NCBI GenBank assembly: GCA_030490835.1
Contig: CM059971.1
Coordinates: 43,262,012-43,326,011, forward strand
Direction of reading: 5' to 3'
Length of the DNA stretch: 64,000 nt
Source: Annona cherimola
Lineage: Eukaryota > Streptophyta > Magnoliopsida > Magnoliales > Annonaceae
The translations under genes were made by a program, and so were the position numbers. Positions 47,331 to 60,345 of the stretch are shown piece by piece. Each line of letters starts with the position of its first letter. Positions within the stretch are counted from its first letter, which is position 1. A model generated the notes under the pieces. The model had not been told where the DNA came from and did not search any database. It saw nothing but the letters and a program-made list of their open reading frames with translations.

Positions 47331-49925
47331 TTAGATATCGTCTACAACTACGTGGAACTTGTGAAGATTCCTCAGTGATCTGCTAGTGTCAGACCACCCA
47401 CGGACCTCTTCCTCTCCACTATCGTCGTCATCATCATCGTCCTCTTCCTCATCTACATCACTAACAAACTCATCTACCTCATCTACTTTCTCCTCTATTT
47501 CCTCTTCTTCTTCCTCGACAGGCTCGAGGAATTCCATAGGATCATCATCATCATTAATTTTCGTAAGTCGAACAATTTCACCTGTCTTCTCCATTATATA
47601 AAGCATGACCTCATCGAGTCGAGGAGCTGCAGGTACCTCAATGACTCCTTCAGCACGACATTTTTTAATATAGAGGGCCATTTCTTTTTCTCGTTGGTGG
47701 ATGTTGGAAACAATTGATAAAATCAAATACAAAATATCCCAAGCATGTGTTTCGACGATTAACAACACAATTTGTGTAAGTTTTAGCTACTAATGTGTTT
47801 TGTGTTTTGTTTAAGGATATAAAAATGAAAAATATGAAGTATGGCAGGTCAAGTCGATCTCCAAGTCGACTCAGACATCGACTTAGGCCAAGTCGATACC
47901 CAAGTCGACTCCAGCAGCGACTTCAAGTGCCTATTTTTGTCCAGTGTTGAAATTGGGAACCAAGAAGTGCCGAAGTCGCAGATGAAGTCGACTCCACATG
48001 CGACTTGGGTGAAGTCGCAGGCCAAGTAGACTCCAGCATTGACTTCAGTTGGACAGGGCAGAATTTCAGAAGTCAAGTCGAAGGCCAAGTCGACTTAAGG
48101 CCAGACTTGAGTCAAGTTGAATACCAAGATGACCTAAAAATTCAACTTGGAACATATGAAGAGTAATCCAAGTCTAAAGCAAGCAAGATGCATGAATTCA
48201 TCCATTTAAATCATAATATATATATTAATCTGTTCATGCATACCGAGATTCAAGTTTTTGAGATTCCTAGACATGAAGCTAAAAGTTTTTTTTTTGCAAA
48301 GTGAATATACTAAACTCCAAATAATGCAAATCTAAGAAGTAACACTTATCCTGAAGAACTTAAGCAAGCAAAGGACATTTCAAGGAAAGTTTAAGCTCAC
48401 TTGGCAAGACAACAAGGCCAAAGTCGCAAACGAAGTCGACTCTAACATCGACTTGGGTCAAGTCCCAAACCAAGTCGACCTAGAAGACAAACTTGGAAGC
48501 TGAAGCAATCCGAAGTCGCACCTGAAGTCGACTCCATCTGCGACTTGGGTCAAGTCCAAGGCCAAGTCGACCTAAGGAAGAACTTGAACAAACTGAGCAC
48601 AGCCGAAGTCGCACCCGAAGTCGACTCCAACATGTGACTTGGGCGAAGTCGCACACGAAGTCAACTCCATCTGCGACTTGGAGGAATAACGTTCGAATTT
48701 TTGAACGTTGGAACATTTATTATGCGCCAACCAACTCTATAACGTTCAAAATTCTCCCTCCTCTATATATAGACACTCAAGCAAACATGGAAACATATAA
48801 GATAGAGCTGAAGAAGAGGAAAGAAGTGCTACTAAGAGTTTCAATCCACTTTTCTCTACAATTGAGTGATCTATACACTTTCCAAGGAAGAACAAGCTTC
48901 AAAGTTGTTGTTTGCTTCTACGCAAAACAATTCGTTGCTTCTACAAATTCTTCCTCGAGCTGAAACGTGCTACACAAATCTGTAAAGTGTAGATTTCTTT
49001 CATTTCATTTTGATATTCAGTTTTTGGTGCTTGGTTTGAGTTTGGTTTTTCAAACCAAGTTATAACAAAGTAGGGTTGTGATTGGAGTGGAACTCATCAC
49101 CTACTTATGTTGTTTGTTGTATACGCCCCCTAGAGCTAGAATCTAGAAGAGAGCGGAGGCTCTGGTTGTATGTGCCCCCTAGAGCTAGAATCTAGAAGAG
49201 AGCGGAGACTCTAGTTGTATTCGAGAAATACATAGTGAAACCTAAGTCACAAGGGAGTGTGAGCTTGGAAGAGTGGAGTAGGGAAGGTTGCTCGAACCAC
49301 TATAAATCTTGTCTATTGCTTTTCATTTCCACTTTCATTATCTTACTGCTTTCCATTTAGTTCATTAAAGGGAATTAAACTAAACCGGGGTAAAGCTTCT
49401 AATTCAAGTTTTAAAATTTTTTAAATACCCAATTCACCCCTCCCCTCTTGGATAATTGCCACCAACTCGGGACCAACAGTGGAGTCTATCCCAACTTGCC
49501 TCATAACGAAACTGGACACAGCCATCAACAAACCTATACCACGGGCCTGCATCGGGTGGTGTGGGTACCGGAATCTTCTTCCAAAAATCATGAAGGTCTT
49601 GTGGATCCACTCTATCAATAGGAACACGAGGAGACCGTGGGACACCAAGATATGTTCCTGGAAGAACTCGTGCCCTAGATTCATAACTGGAGGACTCTCC
49701 TAGACCTTGCTTGTGCTGACCAGGGGGGACATGATAGCTTCCCTGAGATTGGTCGGGAGTGCATCTAGGTGAAAACCCTGGGGGGACTGCTGGGAACGGT
49801 GTTGTGTCTTGCTGTGATCCCCACCACCTATTCAAATTATCCTCCCTTCTTCATCTCCTTTCCTCCTCCTCTCTCTCCCTTTGAAGTTCTTCTGCACTCA
49901 TCATTCTTTTTCCCCTATCCGCCAT
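47331..49925 (-). pseudogene. Extra reading frame in the G2 leader (about 270 codons), split by a copia solo LTR
   Basis: The exon-like pieces are 49925-49479 (149 codons) and 47696-47331 (122 codons including TAA). Removing the solo LTR and one GTGGA copy joins them exactly in frame, so the protein was open before insertion except for one TGA at 49851-49853. The start is MADRGKRMMSAEELQ. The middle has WYRFVDGCVQFRYEASWDRLH and, across the insertion, an REKEMALYIKKC phrase. The last 60 residues are strongly acidic (runs of E and D). It lies between primer site and gag, on the element's coding strand. I do not recognise the family. It could be a captured host fragment or a lineage-specific leader protein. 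Confidence 0.6.
47702..49478 (+). mobile_element. Copia-3: Sirevirus-type solo LTR in G2
   Basis: It begins TGTTGGAAAC and ends GGGACCAACA, 1777 bp, flanked by a perfect GTGGA (47697-47701 and 49479-49483). GTCGAC palindromes fill about 47850-48620, ahead of TATA-like CTATATATAG (48763-48772). A duplicated CCCCCTAGAGCTAGAATCTA phrase is in U5. It is the same family as the copia-2 LTR, in opposite orientation. Confidence 0.93.
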
Positions 49926-50134
49926 CTGTACAAAAATAGCAATTTAATTTCATTGCAAAAATAATTTATCATCATATATCATGCATTTCATCACGTTATA
50001 AACATATCTATTCATCACATAACCATGTCTATTTCATCACATATTCATGTATAATCATGCATATCTCATCATATTCTTTCAATTTTTTATACTTAAAAAA
50101 ATTTTCCACGCCTATTTTCCACGCCTATTTCCAT
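49926..50134 (-). other. Start of the G2 leader
   Basis: AT-rich sequence between the primer site and the extra reading frame. A duplicated TTTTCCACGCCTA at about 50102-50127 lies next to the primer site. Confidence 0.5.
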
Positions 50135-50146
50135 GCTCTGATACCA
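50135..50146 (-). other. Primer binding site, G2
   Basis: TGGTATCAGAGC on the - strand, five bases from the LTR end, complementary to initiator-Met tRNA. Confidence 0.9.
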
Positions 50147-51200
50147 AGCTCTGTGGCGCCCCAAAATCGAGCGTCACATCCTGAGCCTTACCTCGGGATC
50201 GTTATTAATTGGTAAACATGATCCGGATTGTTGCCCTGTCACACGACGGGTTTTAACGGATATTTATCCAATTAAATATATTCTCATAGGAGTTTAATTT
50301 CTCATATTTTCATCTCATGCATATCTAGGTCATTTCCAACCAATCACCACATAGCAAAGCATGATTGAACAAAAGACATTTCAACTTTCACATAAATCAG
50401 ATGTCACTGCATGTATTAACCATAGTTGTCACATAAGGCATCAAAGCAATTTACACCTATTCAACATAAGTTTTTCATAACATAAAAGTGCTAATGTTTT
50501 TCCATGACTTTAATAATCTTGCACTTGCTCCTTTGCCAAGTCCTTTCTTTCACCTGTCTTTGGGTTTGGAAAACAAAAATGTGAGTCAAAACTCAATAAG
50601 CAAGCTATATTTATTTCACAGGCAAATCATTTCAGGCAACATTTTGCATTTAAAATATCTTGGAAAGCAATTTATACCTTTTCAAAAAGTAGATCTTGAA
50701 AACATAATTCCTGTACCCATCACGAGTATGACATGCATAATGTAATGTAAAACCGTGAACATGTCCTTCATAGGATGGAAGCTAGCTAGGCGACCATCCG
50801 TCCTTGTCTTCTCCCATTTCAGAGAGGGCGCCGCCAACTTTGGGCCTATTTTAGCGACTTGGCCACACCAAAGGGGGAAAATCGGTCCGCTTATACCTTT
50901 CAGGTGGACCTAGTACTTTGTGCACATGAACTTTCATAAAACCATCTTTAACATGCTAGCATGATTTTTCATTCAGAAACTTGGAACCACATCATTTTTC
51001 ATAACATTTATCAAAGAAAATTTTATAATACCACAAGGTAAACGAAAATATCATTTCAACACAAATTTAACTAAGGAATGACCATCCTTAAATACCTCTA
51101 AAACATTTTCAATATTTACATCAAACAGTTCGTACAAAAATCACATTTATTTAAAGCAATTTAGAAAAGCAAAAATCATTTAGAAAATTTGCTTGCTTAC

Positions 51201-51245
51201 CTGCGTTTCTTTAGCCTTCCAAGTCAGCCTTTTCTTTGCCCTTGC
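51201..51245 (-). other. Candidate microexon box in the G2 LTR (45 nt)
   Basis: On the - strand: acceptor TTATTCTCATGTAG, box GCAAGGGCAAAGAAAAGG to GAAACGCAG, donor GTAAGC. Confidence 0.5.
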
Positions 51246-53091
51246 CTACATGAGAATAATATAATTTTTCATATATTCCTTTTTCTTGCATATCACTTAG
51301 TTTTCCAACCCATTTTCATTAACATACATCATTCATTTGACTTCTCAAGTCATTATGCATATATAGCACATATTCGCACATTTCATCGGCTAATACACAA
51401 CATGTTCAATCCCATAATTAGGGTAACCATTCAACCACACAATAATCATCCCAATCATTATCATTTAAAGGTTCATTACCTTCCATTCACCATTTGCCTC
51501 TTATTTTCCAAAATTTACACATTGGTGCTCATTTCAAGCACACATGGTTGCCTTAAGCCTCATTAATTAATTCTAAAATTTGAAATTAATATCATGAAAC
51601 CTAAAAATATATATAATCATGAAATTCACCATATTTTTCATGCATTTTTGTACAAAATTAAATTACATATACCATTTATCACCTATGCATGTCCATTCTT
51701 TCACATTCGCCCATTTGGCAACACATATATAATGCATTTCATAAAAATTTTCAAGTCAACAACTTTGTCATGATAATCATCCTTAATTACCACTTTATTT
51801 AGGGTATTTTTATGGAATTTTAATCCACTAATCATAGGTTTCCAAAACAGCAACTTTGGAACCCATTTTTCACACGTTTAACGTGTCTTTTGATACTTAA
51901 CCCTAAACAATTTTATAACTCAAAATTTTCACAAATTAATCTAACTTTTCCTAATCCAAATCTAGGTTATTAACACATATTTATCATTCATAAATAAATT
52001 CATCTCAAAACAGCAATTTACTTCCCCATTTCGGGTCCCGTTTTCACCCCATTTGGACACTATTTCATAAAATTCATAAAATCAGATTTGGGGCTTATCT
52101 TCCCAAATCCTTTTGAGCAGAAATAGTACCCTAAACCTAGGGTATTTTACCCTACAGATATTTCATATATCATCTAATCTCATTTCCATACCATTTTTAG
52201 CATAGAAATGGAAGAATCGGGTCATATATATCACTTTGCATTCTATTCTTTCTAAAATTCATATCTTAAGCTTAAATCAACATATGTATTTCATTAAAAT
52301 ATGATTCATATCCTAAACATAACATTAATCCAATAAAGAAACTTGTCATTTGAATTTAGGTTTTATCAAATTGAGTTTTCAACTCATAAACCAGTCTAGT
52401 TTCCATTTCAACCACCTAATTCATTGAAATTCATAAATAAATCTTAATACCCATTCAATACTTTAACAAAGGGCATGTTGAATCAATATTTAAGGAATCC
52501 TTAAGCATCAAATTCATATCCAAAAATTTGGAGTTTAAAACTTAAAATCAAAAGCTCAAATCATCATATGCACTTACTTGTTTGATGTAGTTCCAACCCT
52601 AATCACTTGAGCTAACTTTCTCCTCCTTTTTCGCTTTTTTTTCTTCCCTATTCTTCCTCCTTGCTGGCCTAAACCTTGGACGTGGCTGCTGTCTTGGGGA
52701 GAATGGTTTAGCACTAAGAAAATTTTTCTCAAAATTTTCATTTCTACTAGGTTTTGCTCCGATATTTGTATCTAAATTCAATATACATGCAAAACCCTTA
52801 CTTCTTAGTTCTTAATTCTTATAACCAAGATACATCCTCTCTTAAAATTAAGATTTCTAATTTCAATACTTATGAAACATTAAAGATAACTACATCGCTT
52901 TTTTTGAAGGTTTTCTTCCCTTTTGATGATGCTATGGACGCCTAAGGCTTCCCTTCTCTTCCTCCCCAAGTTGCAGCTGTGTTTGGACGTCCCATGTTGC
53001 CTTCCTGTTCCTCTAATTTTGCTGCTGAAAACTGTCCCCATGTTGTCCCTTTTCCCTTTTTCATTTTGCTGGATTTTTGGGACATCTCTCC

Positions 53092-53117
53092 CTTCTTCTT
53101 CTTCTTCTTCTTCTTCT

Positions 53118-53162
<45 letters not shown>
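53092..53162. repeat. (TTC)n then (TC)n microsatellite in the G2 LTR
   Basis: About ten TTC units followed by about twenty TC units, within the promoter-side half of the LTR. Confidence 0.9.
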
Positions 53163-53163
<1 letters not shown>

Positions 53164-55008
53164 TCGCTTGGACGGCCAGCCACGGCCCCTTTTACCTTTT
53201 TTTTTCTTTCTTGCTGCCCAAGAAATCCCCTTGATAGCCCTTAACATAAATTTTTTTAAATGCCAAAATCTGCTCAAAGCTATCCATGAAATCACGTCCA
53301 CATGGGTCCTTTCTTTTATCATTTTGTGAGCTTCAAAGGATGCCCACTTGCTGCCCATTTTTCAGCCCTTGAACGTTCTTAATGTTCGTCAACTTTTACA
53401 TGGAATTTCTGAATTTTTGAAATTGAAAAAATTCCCCAAAAATCTCTTATTTTCACACCTCATTTGCTCCCTTTAATGCATCTACTTTTGCATTAATGCA
53501 AAACCACTTTTTGATGCAAAAAGTTAAAGGGTTTTAACCAAAAGTGTTTAAGCATTTTTTCATAGGACTTAGCTTAATCAATTTCATCCATATGATAGAG
53601 CACTTTATTTTAGTCGTTTGTAAAATTTTCATCTCAAAATGATTATTCTAGTGCAAGATATGAGAATTTGAAAATATCATATGGAATTAGATAGAATTAA
53701 AACATGATCATAATAATTCAATTATGATTAACATAATCCATACCATTCATGAGGTAAAACATGTCAACTTGTGCTTACCTTTCAAATTTCACGTCAATTC
53801 GTCTTATGGTCATCAAGTTATGAATTTTCCAAGTAATGACCCAATTTATTCCATCATTATTATCAACTTAATCATAACTAATGAAATTTAAAATCATGCC
53901 ACATCATTATTTTCATACTTCATTTTGTCCTTTTTTGGCACATTAACTCATATTCGGCTAAGGTGATTAAATTGACCATCTCACTTGATTACTAGCCTTA
54001 ATCTTATACATCCAAATAAATCATACCATTAATAACTCTTGAATACCTAAATTACTGTGGCGCCCCGAACCGAGACGTCACTTCCTTACCTCAAGATCTA
54101 TCGATTGGTAAATGTGAATCAGGATTGTTGCCCTGATCACGCGGCGGGTTTTTAATTGGAATACGTCCAAATTTTTTTCGATTATTCATCTGTCATCATT
54201 CATAATCTTGACATGACAATCATCACACATTGTGACATTTCACTTGTAATAAAATTCATCATTTCATTCATAGCACCTTTATATGCCTGTCGTTATACAC
54301 TGAATCATTGAATAAATCATACTTTCGTACATTCAGTCATTAATTCACATGGAACTTAGAACTCTAGCTAAGTTCGGATATACATAAACACCTAGTATCT
54401 TTTCATGCCTTCCTGCCGTGAAAGTTTCCTTAACTTAGGCATCATAATTTACATTCATACATTCAACCATTGAATCATATATAGAACTTAATATTCTCAT
54501 TAAGTTCACATACACATTAGCTTACCTTAGCATATTTATGCTTTTTCATTCCTCATAGCCTTCAAGGCTATCATCATGGACCTTCCTCCATGTCTGAGGT
54601 TCGCAACCTTCTGAGTTTCCTCAGTACCTGTCTAAGGGTTTGGAAAACAAAACGTGAGTGACAACTCAGTAAGCAAGCATTTTAGGGCAAGGCTTCTTGA
54701 AAACCTTTTTCATAAACATTGGGAATACCTTGTTCCTGAGGACATGCGTATGTCCTAAAATACCATCATGAAATCCTTTATTATAAGGACAATTTCATGT
54801 CCTTGAATGCTTTCATAAAGCATTCATTCTTAAAATCATTTACAAGCCGCGCCTGGGCTTGTTTAGGCAAAACATATATATTTTACCTTTAATGATGAGT
54901 TTCCATTAATCTTATATGAACATTTTTAATGTTCAAAGCCATTACATGAAATCAATCGGTTGCCAGTGGACATTTTACGTCCAAAACCACATAAATACTT
55001 AGGCAACG

Positions 55009-55251
55009 GAGACATCTCATGCCTCAAAACATCATTAACATAAACCATCATAAAATTAAGAGACATTGCATGTCTCAAAACATCATTCGCATAAGCCGTC
55101 ATAAAATCAAGAGACATTTCATGTCTCAAAACATCATGCACATAAGCCATCATAAAATCAAGAGACATTTCATGTCTCAAAACATCATTCGCATAAGCCA
55201 TCATAAAATCAAGAGACATTTCATGTCTCAAAACATCATTTACATAACCTT
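55009..55251 (-). repeat. 51 bp tandem repeat with a GAGACAT/ATGTCTC hairpin, G3 3' LTR
   Basis: Four and a half units start at 55009, 55060, 55111, 55162 and 55213. Each has the arms GAGACAT and ATGTCTC around a 2-3 base loop, followed by AAAACATCAT and CATAARCC. The second copy of the array is at 63380-63622. Flanking units have GGACAT/ATGTCC arms instead. Confidence 0.88.
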
Positions 55252-57078
55252 ATTGGCAATGGACATTCATATGTCCTTAAACATCAATCACATAAGCCTT
55301 TCTCGGCAAAGGACATTCTTATGTCCAAAAACATTCTTTATTTAGGCTTTCTTACAAATGAACATAAATCCTTTTCATAATTCCCCGTCTTGGGGCTTGT
55401 TTATAGCAAACAAGGAAAACCATTTTCATGAATGCATTTGCATAAACACATTTCCTTTAATTCTTGTTATTTACACTTTTGTGTAAAACCCCCTTTCTTT
55501 TAGGGTAACCATTTCATAAAAATCCATTTAGGATACTTTCATAAAATCATATTTTCATAACCCAATCTTTGGGCTTTTCAGAAATAAAACATAGGCAAAT
55601 GCATTTCTCTCCATCCAGTAGTGACACTTAGCAAGTGATCATGCTACCTTTTGGAAGAGAATCCTTAACAGCACGCTAGCCAGGCGGCTGTTCACTTATC
55701 CTGCTCCCATCTCAGGGAGGGCGCCGCTGGCACTCCTGCCATCCCTTAGCGACTTGGCCTTATGTAGAGTGGGCCCCGGTCATCCCAACCGTGCTCTACA
55801 ACCAGCCTATTCCTTGTACCGGTGCACCGTACGTTATCCTAACGAACCGCAGTCCGTTTTGGTTTGAAGAACCACAGGCCGCAACCCATGTTCTTTTAAA
55901 CCGGGATCACAGACCGCAGCCTGCATCCATATGCACAAAAATCATAGACCGAAGTCTATATTTAACAATTATTTTCAAAAACACATCACAGACCGCAGTC
56001 CGTGTCAACTTGTAAGCGAGCGCACCCACTTTAACAAGTTGTTATTTGAAATCCAGTTTTAGGATGACCTTCCTTAAATTCTTTTAAAAACGTTTTGAGT
56101 AAAGTATTTTGATAAACATTTGAAACGTTTGAGAAACCATACATCTTAAAATCCTTTTAATAAAAGAATTTCAAATCCTTTGAATTTTCACAAATAAAAC
56201 ATATTTTTCTCTAATATTTTCTTGGTTTCTATTTCAGGACCTTTTGTTTACAAAAGTTATGCAATTACGCTATCCCCTTGTCCTTCACCTAAACATTTAA
56301 TAATTGTCCACATATCAATCATTTTCACATAGAGGAAAATTGCATAGTCTTTTGCATGCCATCAAGCAACCTGAAATTAAACCATTTTATGAAATCAATC
56401 ATAGGAGGTTGGTCATCCATAAATCCCTTTCAACACATCCGTAGAAACATTTTTCCAACATTTTCAACATAGATTTCCTTATCCAAAGGAAACCAAAACT
56501 GTTCAAATATCATTTCAAAACATGTGGACTATGTCCAAAACGTAATTTAATATTGAATTATCTTGACCTAGTAAAACAAATCTTTTTCATCATTGTTTAT
56601 CGCGAGTTATTGTAGAAATAACTCAAAACTCATTTACCAAACATATTTTGTGAAAAAGGGTAAAATTCCCATTTTCTTATAAAACGCTGTTGAACCATAT
56701 CATATAGAACTTGCTTCCTCAAAAGCAAATTCTTAAAACCATCGATATCAAACATGAAATCCTTAAAACAACATTAACATGGAGAACTTGCTTACTCATA
56801 AGCGAAATTTCTCAATTCCATTAGCATGAAGCATTCCCATCCTTGGCAACACTTAGGATAAATTATTTATCTTAAGAAGTGTCGCTTGCTTCCCATGAAG
56901 CAAACCTTAAGACTTTTCATTAAAGTCATCATTTTTCAAAGCTTATGGCTTTGCATTAAAGCCGTCATATTCAAAACTTGTGCTTGCCCATTCGTAAAAA
57001 CATAAGCATAGACATAGACATTTCAATCATATCAATCACATAGAAAGAAAATGCATTTTAGAAAGTTTGCTTGCTTAC

Positions 57079-57121
57079 CTGAGATCGCCATAATCCCTTT
57101 TCCTTCCATTCTTTTCCTTGC
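57079..57121 (-). other. Candidate microexon box in the G3 LTR (43 nt)
   Basis: On the - strand: acceptor TTATGTCATGTAG, box GCAAGGAAAAG to GGCGATCTCAG, donor GTAAGC. The box end GGCGATCTCAG is the same as in LTR-1. Confidence 0.5.
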
Positions 57122-59668
57122 CTACATGACATAATATGGTTTTTCATACATTTCTTGTCATTGCATTCCATTTAGTTTTCCAACCCATTTTCATTAGCAT
57201 ATATCCTTCATAATTCATCATACACATATATGGCTTAATTTGCATATATTAACACCGTTTTCACACATTTGGCTATCACACATCATAGCCTATACATATA
57301 ACATGCACATAACCCTAAAATTAGGGTATTTATTCCAATATCATAAAAATTCATTCCATATGCATGATTCATAGCTTTATTAAGCTTACTTTGCAATTTT
57401 TCCCATTTTTTCCAAAAATACACATACGGGTGTTTCTTCTACGTACATAACATTGCCTAAACTTCATAATTCAAATCCAAACTTTTGGATTAATAACATG
57501 TCATTCCAAACAGATCCATAAACATGAAATTCATCTCATTTTCATGCATTTTTGCATAAAATCATTTTTCATAAATCATTCATCACCCGTTTATCATTAT
57601 CCCTTCACATAAGCTCATTTAGCACTTAAACATGATGCATTTCTTAAAATTTCTTAACTCAGAAATTTAACCCATTTTCCAGTGGGTTAATTAACCTTTA
57701 ATACCACTTTACTTAAGGTATTTTCATGGGGTTTAAATCCATTTTCCATAGGTTTCCAAAACAGTTAGTTTGGAACCCACTTTTAACCCGTTTAACGTGT
57801 CTTTTGACACATAGCCTTAGGCAGTTGTATAAATCCGAAATTTCAGCATATAATTGCACTTTTCTTGATCCATATTTAATTATTTAACACATAACTAAAT
57901 TTGGATCATTTCTACACACGTTTCATATTTCTTTTTGATTTCTTTCTCAAACTAACCACATATGCTGAAATCAGGCGTGCTGAAATCTTAAAATCTTGAA
58001 TTAATATCAAATCAAGTATTTTTGATCTGAAATTTCTACCATACCTTAATAACTTCATAAATTAACTTTCATGAAAGTTTCAGTACGAAATATTAACATT
58101 ACATATTTATTTGGGGATTTTTACCTTGCTGAACAGTAAACTCCATTTCCAGTCAGCCTGAATGACGTTATTTATGGGGTTTATTTACACCCATAAAAAC
58201 CTCATTTTTAAATTCTTCCTGTTATCCCCAATATGTCTTGTACGTCCTGTAAAATTTTCAGCCCGAAAACCCTTGTAGAAAAATTATTAAAAATCCTTTT
58301 CTACAGCTGATCCTGTAACCCGTTTTACCCTGTTTGGGATAATATTCACGGATTTTTAATTTCCAACATACATATCCTTTTAAGCTGAAACTTTGGTCGT
58401 TTCTTAATCATAGCATGAGGATTGTTCTCAAAAATTTTCATGATAAAAATCATCCATTTACTATTCCGACCATAATTTAATTTTCAATATCATATACTTA
58501 CTTGAACTTGAGTGGATTCAATCCAAAATTGAGAAGCTTGCTTTCCTCCACTTCTCCTCTTTCTTTCTTCCTCTTTTTCCCTTGGTTTTCTTTCCCTTTT
58601 TGCTGGAATTTTTGGACGTGAGCTGCTGGTTCCCCTTGGACGTTTTCAGCACTTAGAAATTTTTTCCCAAAAACCCTTTCAACTCAACGTGCACAAGGCA
58701 TGCATATAGCTGGATTTTTCCCAATTGTGGGACCCACTTGTGCTGCAATTCCACACACTTAAATGCACCCTTATCTACCTTATGTGTTGGCACAATTACA
58801 GCCAAGTAAAATGGGTTTTTACCATTTTCTAAAAATCAAAAAGGCAACTTTAATCACAACCATCCACTTGTCCACAATTGCCTTTCTTTGCTTAGCCCTT
58901 AAGCAACTTGTTACTTGCTCTCCAAGAAATCCATTTCTCATAATAATTAGCTTAATCCATTCCATTCATCTCATAGATTTCATAATTTTATTCCATCGTT
59001 TCAAATTTCATCTCAATCCGACGTTTCTACGTCGAGTTATGACCACTTGAATATATCTTTTGGATTTGGGAATACAAATAATTAATTATCACCCTAATCC
59101 CATCATGATTCCCTTAATCCAATACATTCAACATAAACATCTCATAATTTTATTCAACCGTTTCAAATTTCAACTCAATCCGAGTTTTCTAGCTCCCGAT
59201 ATAGCCGTTTGAAATTAACGGTTGAAATGAACATATACTTAGAAAAATTCATAATTCTCATTTCATCAAGAATTTTCATAATCTTTTAATTCCATAATAC
59301 CAAGCCTAATATTAACAATTTTCATCTCAAATTTCACTTGAATCCGCCTTCTAGGCGTTGAGTTATGAATTTTCCAATATTTTCCTTCACACTTGACAAT
59401 TTCCATCTTTATTTCCATAATTCATTTTAAATCACGAAAAATGATTTTTCATGATATTATTGCACACTTAAATCACAAATAATTCATTCTAAACCCATTA
59501 TCTCATTTAGGCTCAAAATGCTTAATCACATCATTAATGCTAACCCATAACCCTAATTGCCATAATTAGCAAAAGTCATAAAATACCTTCATAATTCCAT
59601 GATTCATAAATAATCATCAAATACATGTTCAATGCATACATATGGCTTACTTGGGTTAGGGTTTCACA

Positions 59669-59682
59669 ATCCTCCCCCCTTA
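59669..59682 (-). other. Polypurine tract, G3
   Basis: TAAGGGGGGAGGAT on the - strand, directly ahead of the 3' LTR. It is the same as in G1. Confidence 0.88.
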
Positions 59683-60345
59683 TAACAGGTTTCGTCCCGA
59701 AACCTATTACATTTCATATGTCAGGGTAGAGCTCATATAACTTACTAGCTTATTATCATTTCTAATATTTCAATGGCTCATTACGCTTCCACTGCGCTAC
59801 TCTGTCTTAGTAGCTTTTTTTTTAGCCTTGGTCTAACAGATCCATCAATTGTCTTTATTATTCCATGTTCACACATGGGTTTTTCATTGGCATTTGCCTT
59901 TCATTTGTGTCATTTCACTCTATTTTTCCTTGTACCTAGAGAAATTGCATCATTTCCCATCTTTTCACAGGGTAAGTCTTAAGTTACCCATTCCAACATA
60001 TCAAATAAAGATCTATGACAATCATTTCCCTTCTTACACATACAATTCATATAATATGAATATCTTCATTTTTATATCAAAAGAGCAAAAATGCTCTCAC
60101 ATACAATTTCATATACATTTTAGCAAAGACACCTTTGCTAACCCATTCATTTATAAAAATCGATAGCCATCATTTTCACATATCATTATACATAATACAT
60201 TCATTCTATAATACAAAGCAAAAGTTGCTCTCATATAGAGTTTCATACATGTCTTTTCATACATGTCTTAGCAAAAGTCACTTTTGCCAAGTTAACCATT
60301 CCTTCTCCTCTCATAATGTCTACCATTAGATTTTACCATCGTAGA
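59683..60345 (-). other. G3 interior, 3' part: non-coding
   Basis: No pol text is present where pol should be. Two degenerate copies of about 160 bp (about 60015-60160 and 60180-60310) contain AAAGCAAAAGTTGCTCTC-type and AGCAAAAGTCACTTTTGC hairpins. No gene is seen. Confidence 0.6.

Larger units (their letters stand above)
45024..54055 (-). mobile_element. G2: partial Ty3/gypsy chromovirus (Del/Tekay type)
   Basis: In - strand order: 5' LTR (to 50152), primer site, leader with an extra reading frame, gag, protease and the very start of reverse transcriptase, where it stops at the end of the G1 LTR (45023/45024). The G2 LTR is in turn interrupted at 54056 by G3. A copia solo LTR lies in the leader. 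The missing part of pol is not found left of G1, so a deletion or rearrangement occurred as well as insertion. Confidence 0.85.
50152..54055 (-). repeat. G2 5' LTR, most of it
   Basis: The 3' end (TGTGGCGCCCC on +) is at 50152. The 5' end is cut off at 54055 by G3, probably less than 200 bases before its true start, judging by text shared with LTR-3. Conserved parts are the Met-type end module, the TGAGT-TTTG-ACTCA hairpin (50582-50595), donor D2 (51195-51200) and donor D1 (52572-52577). Its length here is 3904 bp. Confidence 0.85.
54056..59668 (-). repeat. G3 3' LTR (5613 bp)
   Basis: On + it runs from TGTGGCGCCCCGAACC to GGGTTAGGGTTTCACA, so on its own strand TGTGAAACCC to GGGGCGCCACA. It contains the hairpin arrays of LTR-1 in opposite orientation, the GACTGCGGTC-type array (about 55845-56010), the TGAGT-TGTC-ACTCA hairpin (54655-54668), and donors D1 (58496-58501) and D2 (57073-57078). 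Short open frames on both strands over the tandem repeat are not genes. Confidence 0.9.

Noticed and set aside
47386..47601. Serine-rich + strand frame
   Set aside because: It is the antisense shadow of the acidic tail of the G2 leader frame.
52923..53358. Open frames on both strands around the TTC/TC microsatellite
   Set aside because: They are composed of simple repeats within the G2 LTR; there is no conserved motif.
54926..55231. Open frame encoding a 17-residue repeated peptide, and its mirror on the + strand
   Set aside because: The unit is 51 bp, so any frame lacking stops repeats. It lies in non-coding LTR and occurs on both strands.
55009..55251. Regularly spaced repeats resembling a CRISPR array
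   Set aside because: The units are direct tandem copies with no unique spacers, lie inside both LTRs of a plant retrotransposon, and no cas-like gene is present.
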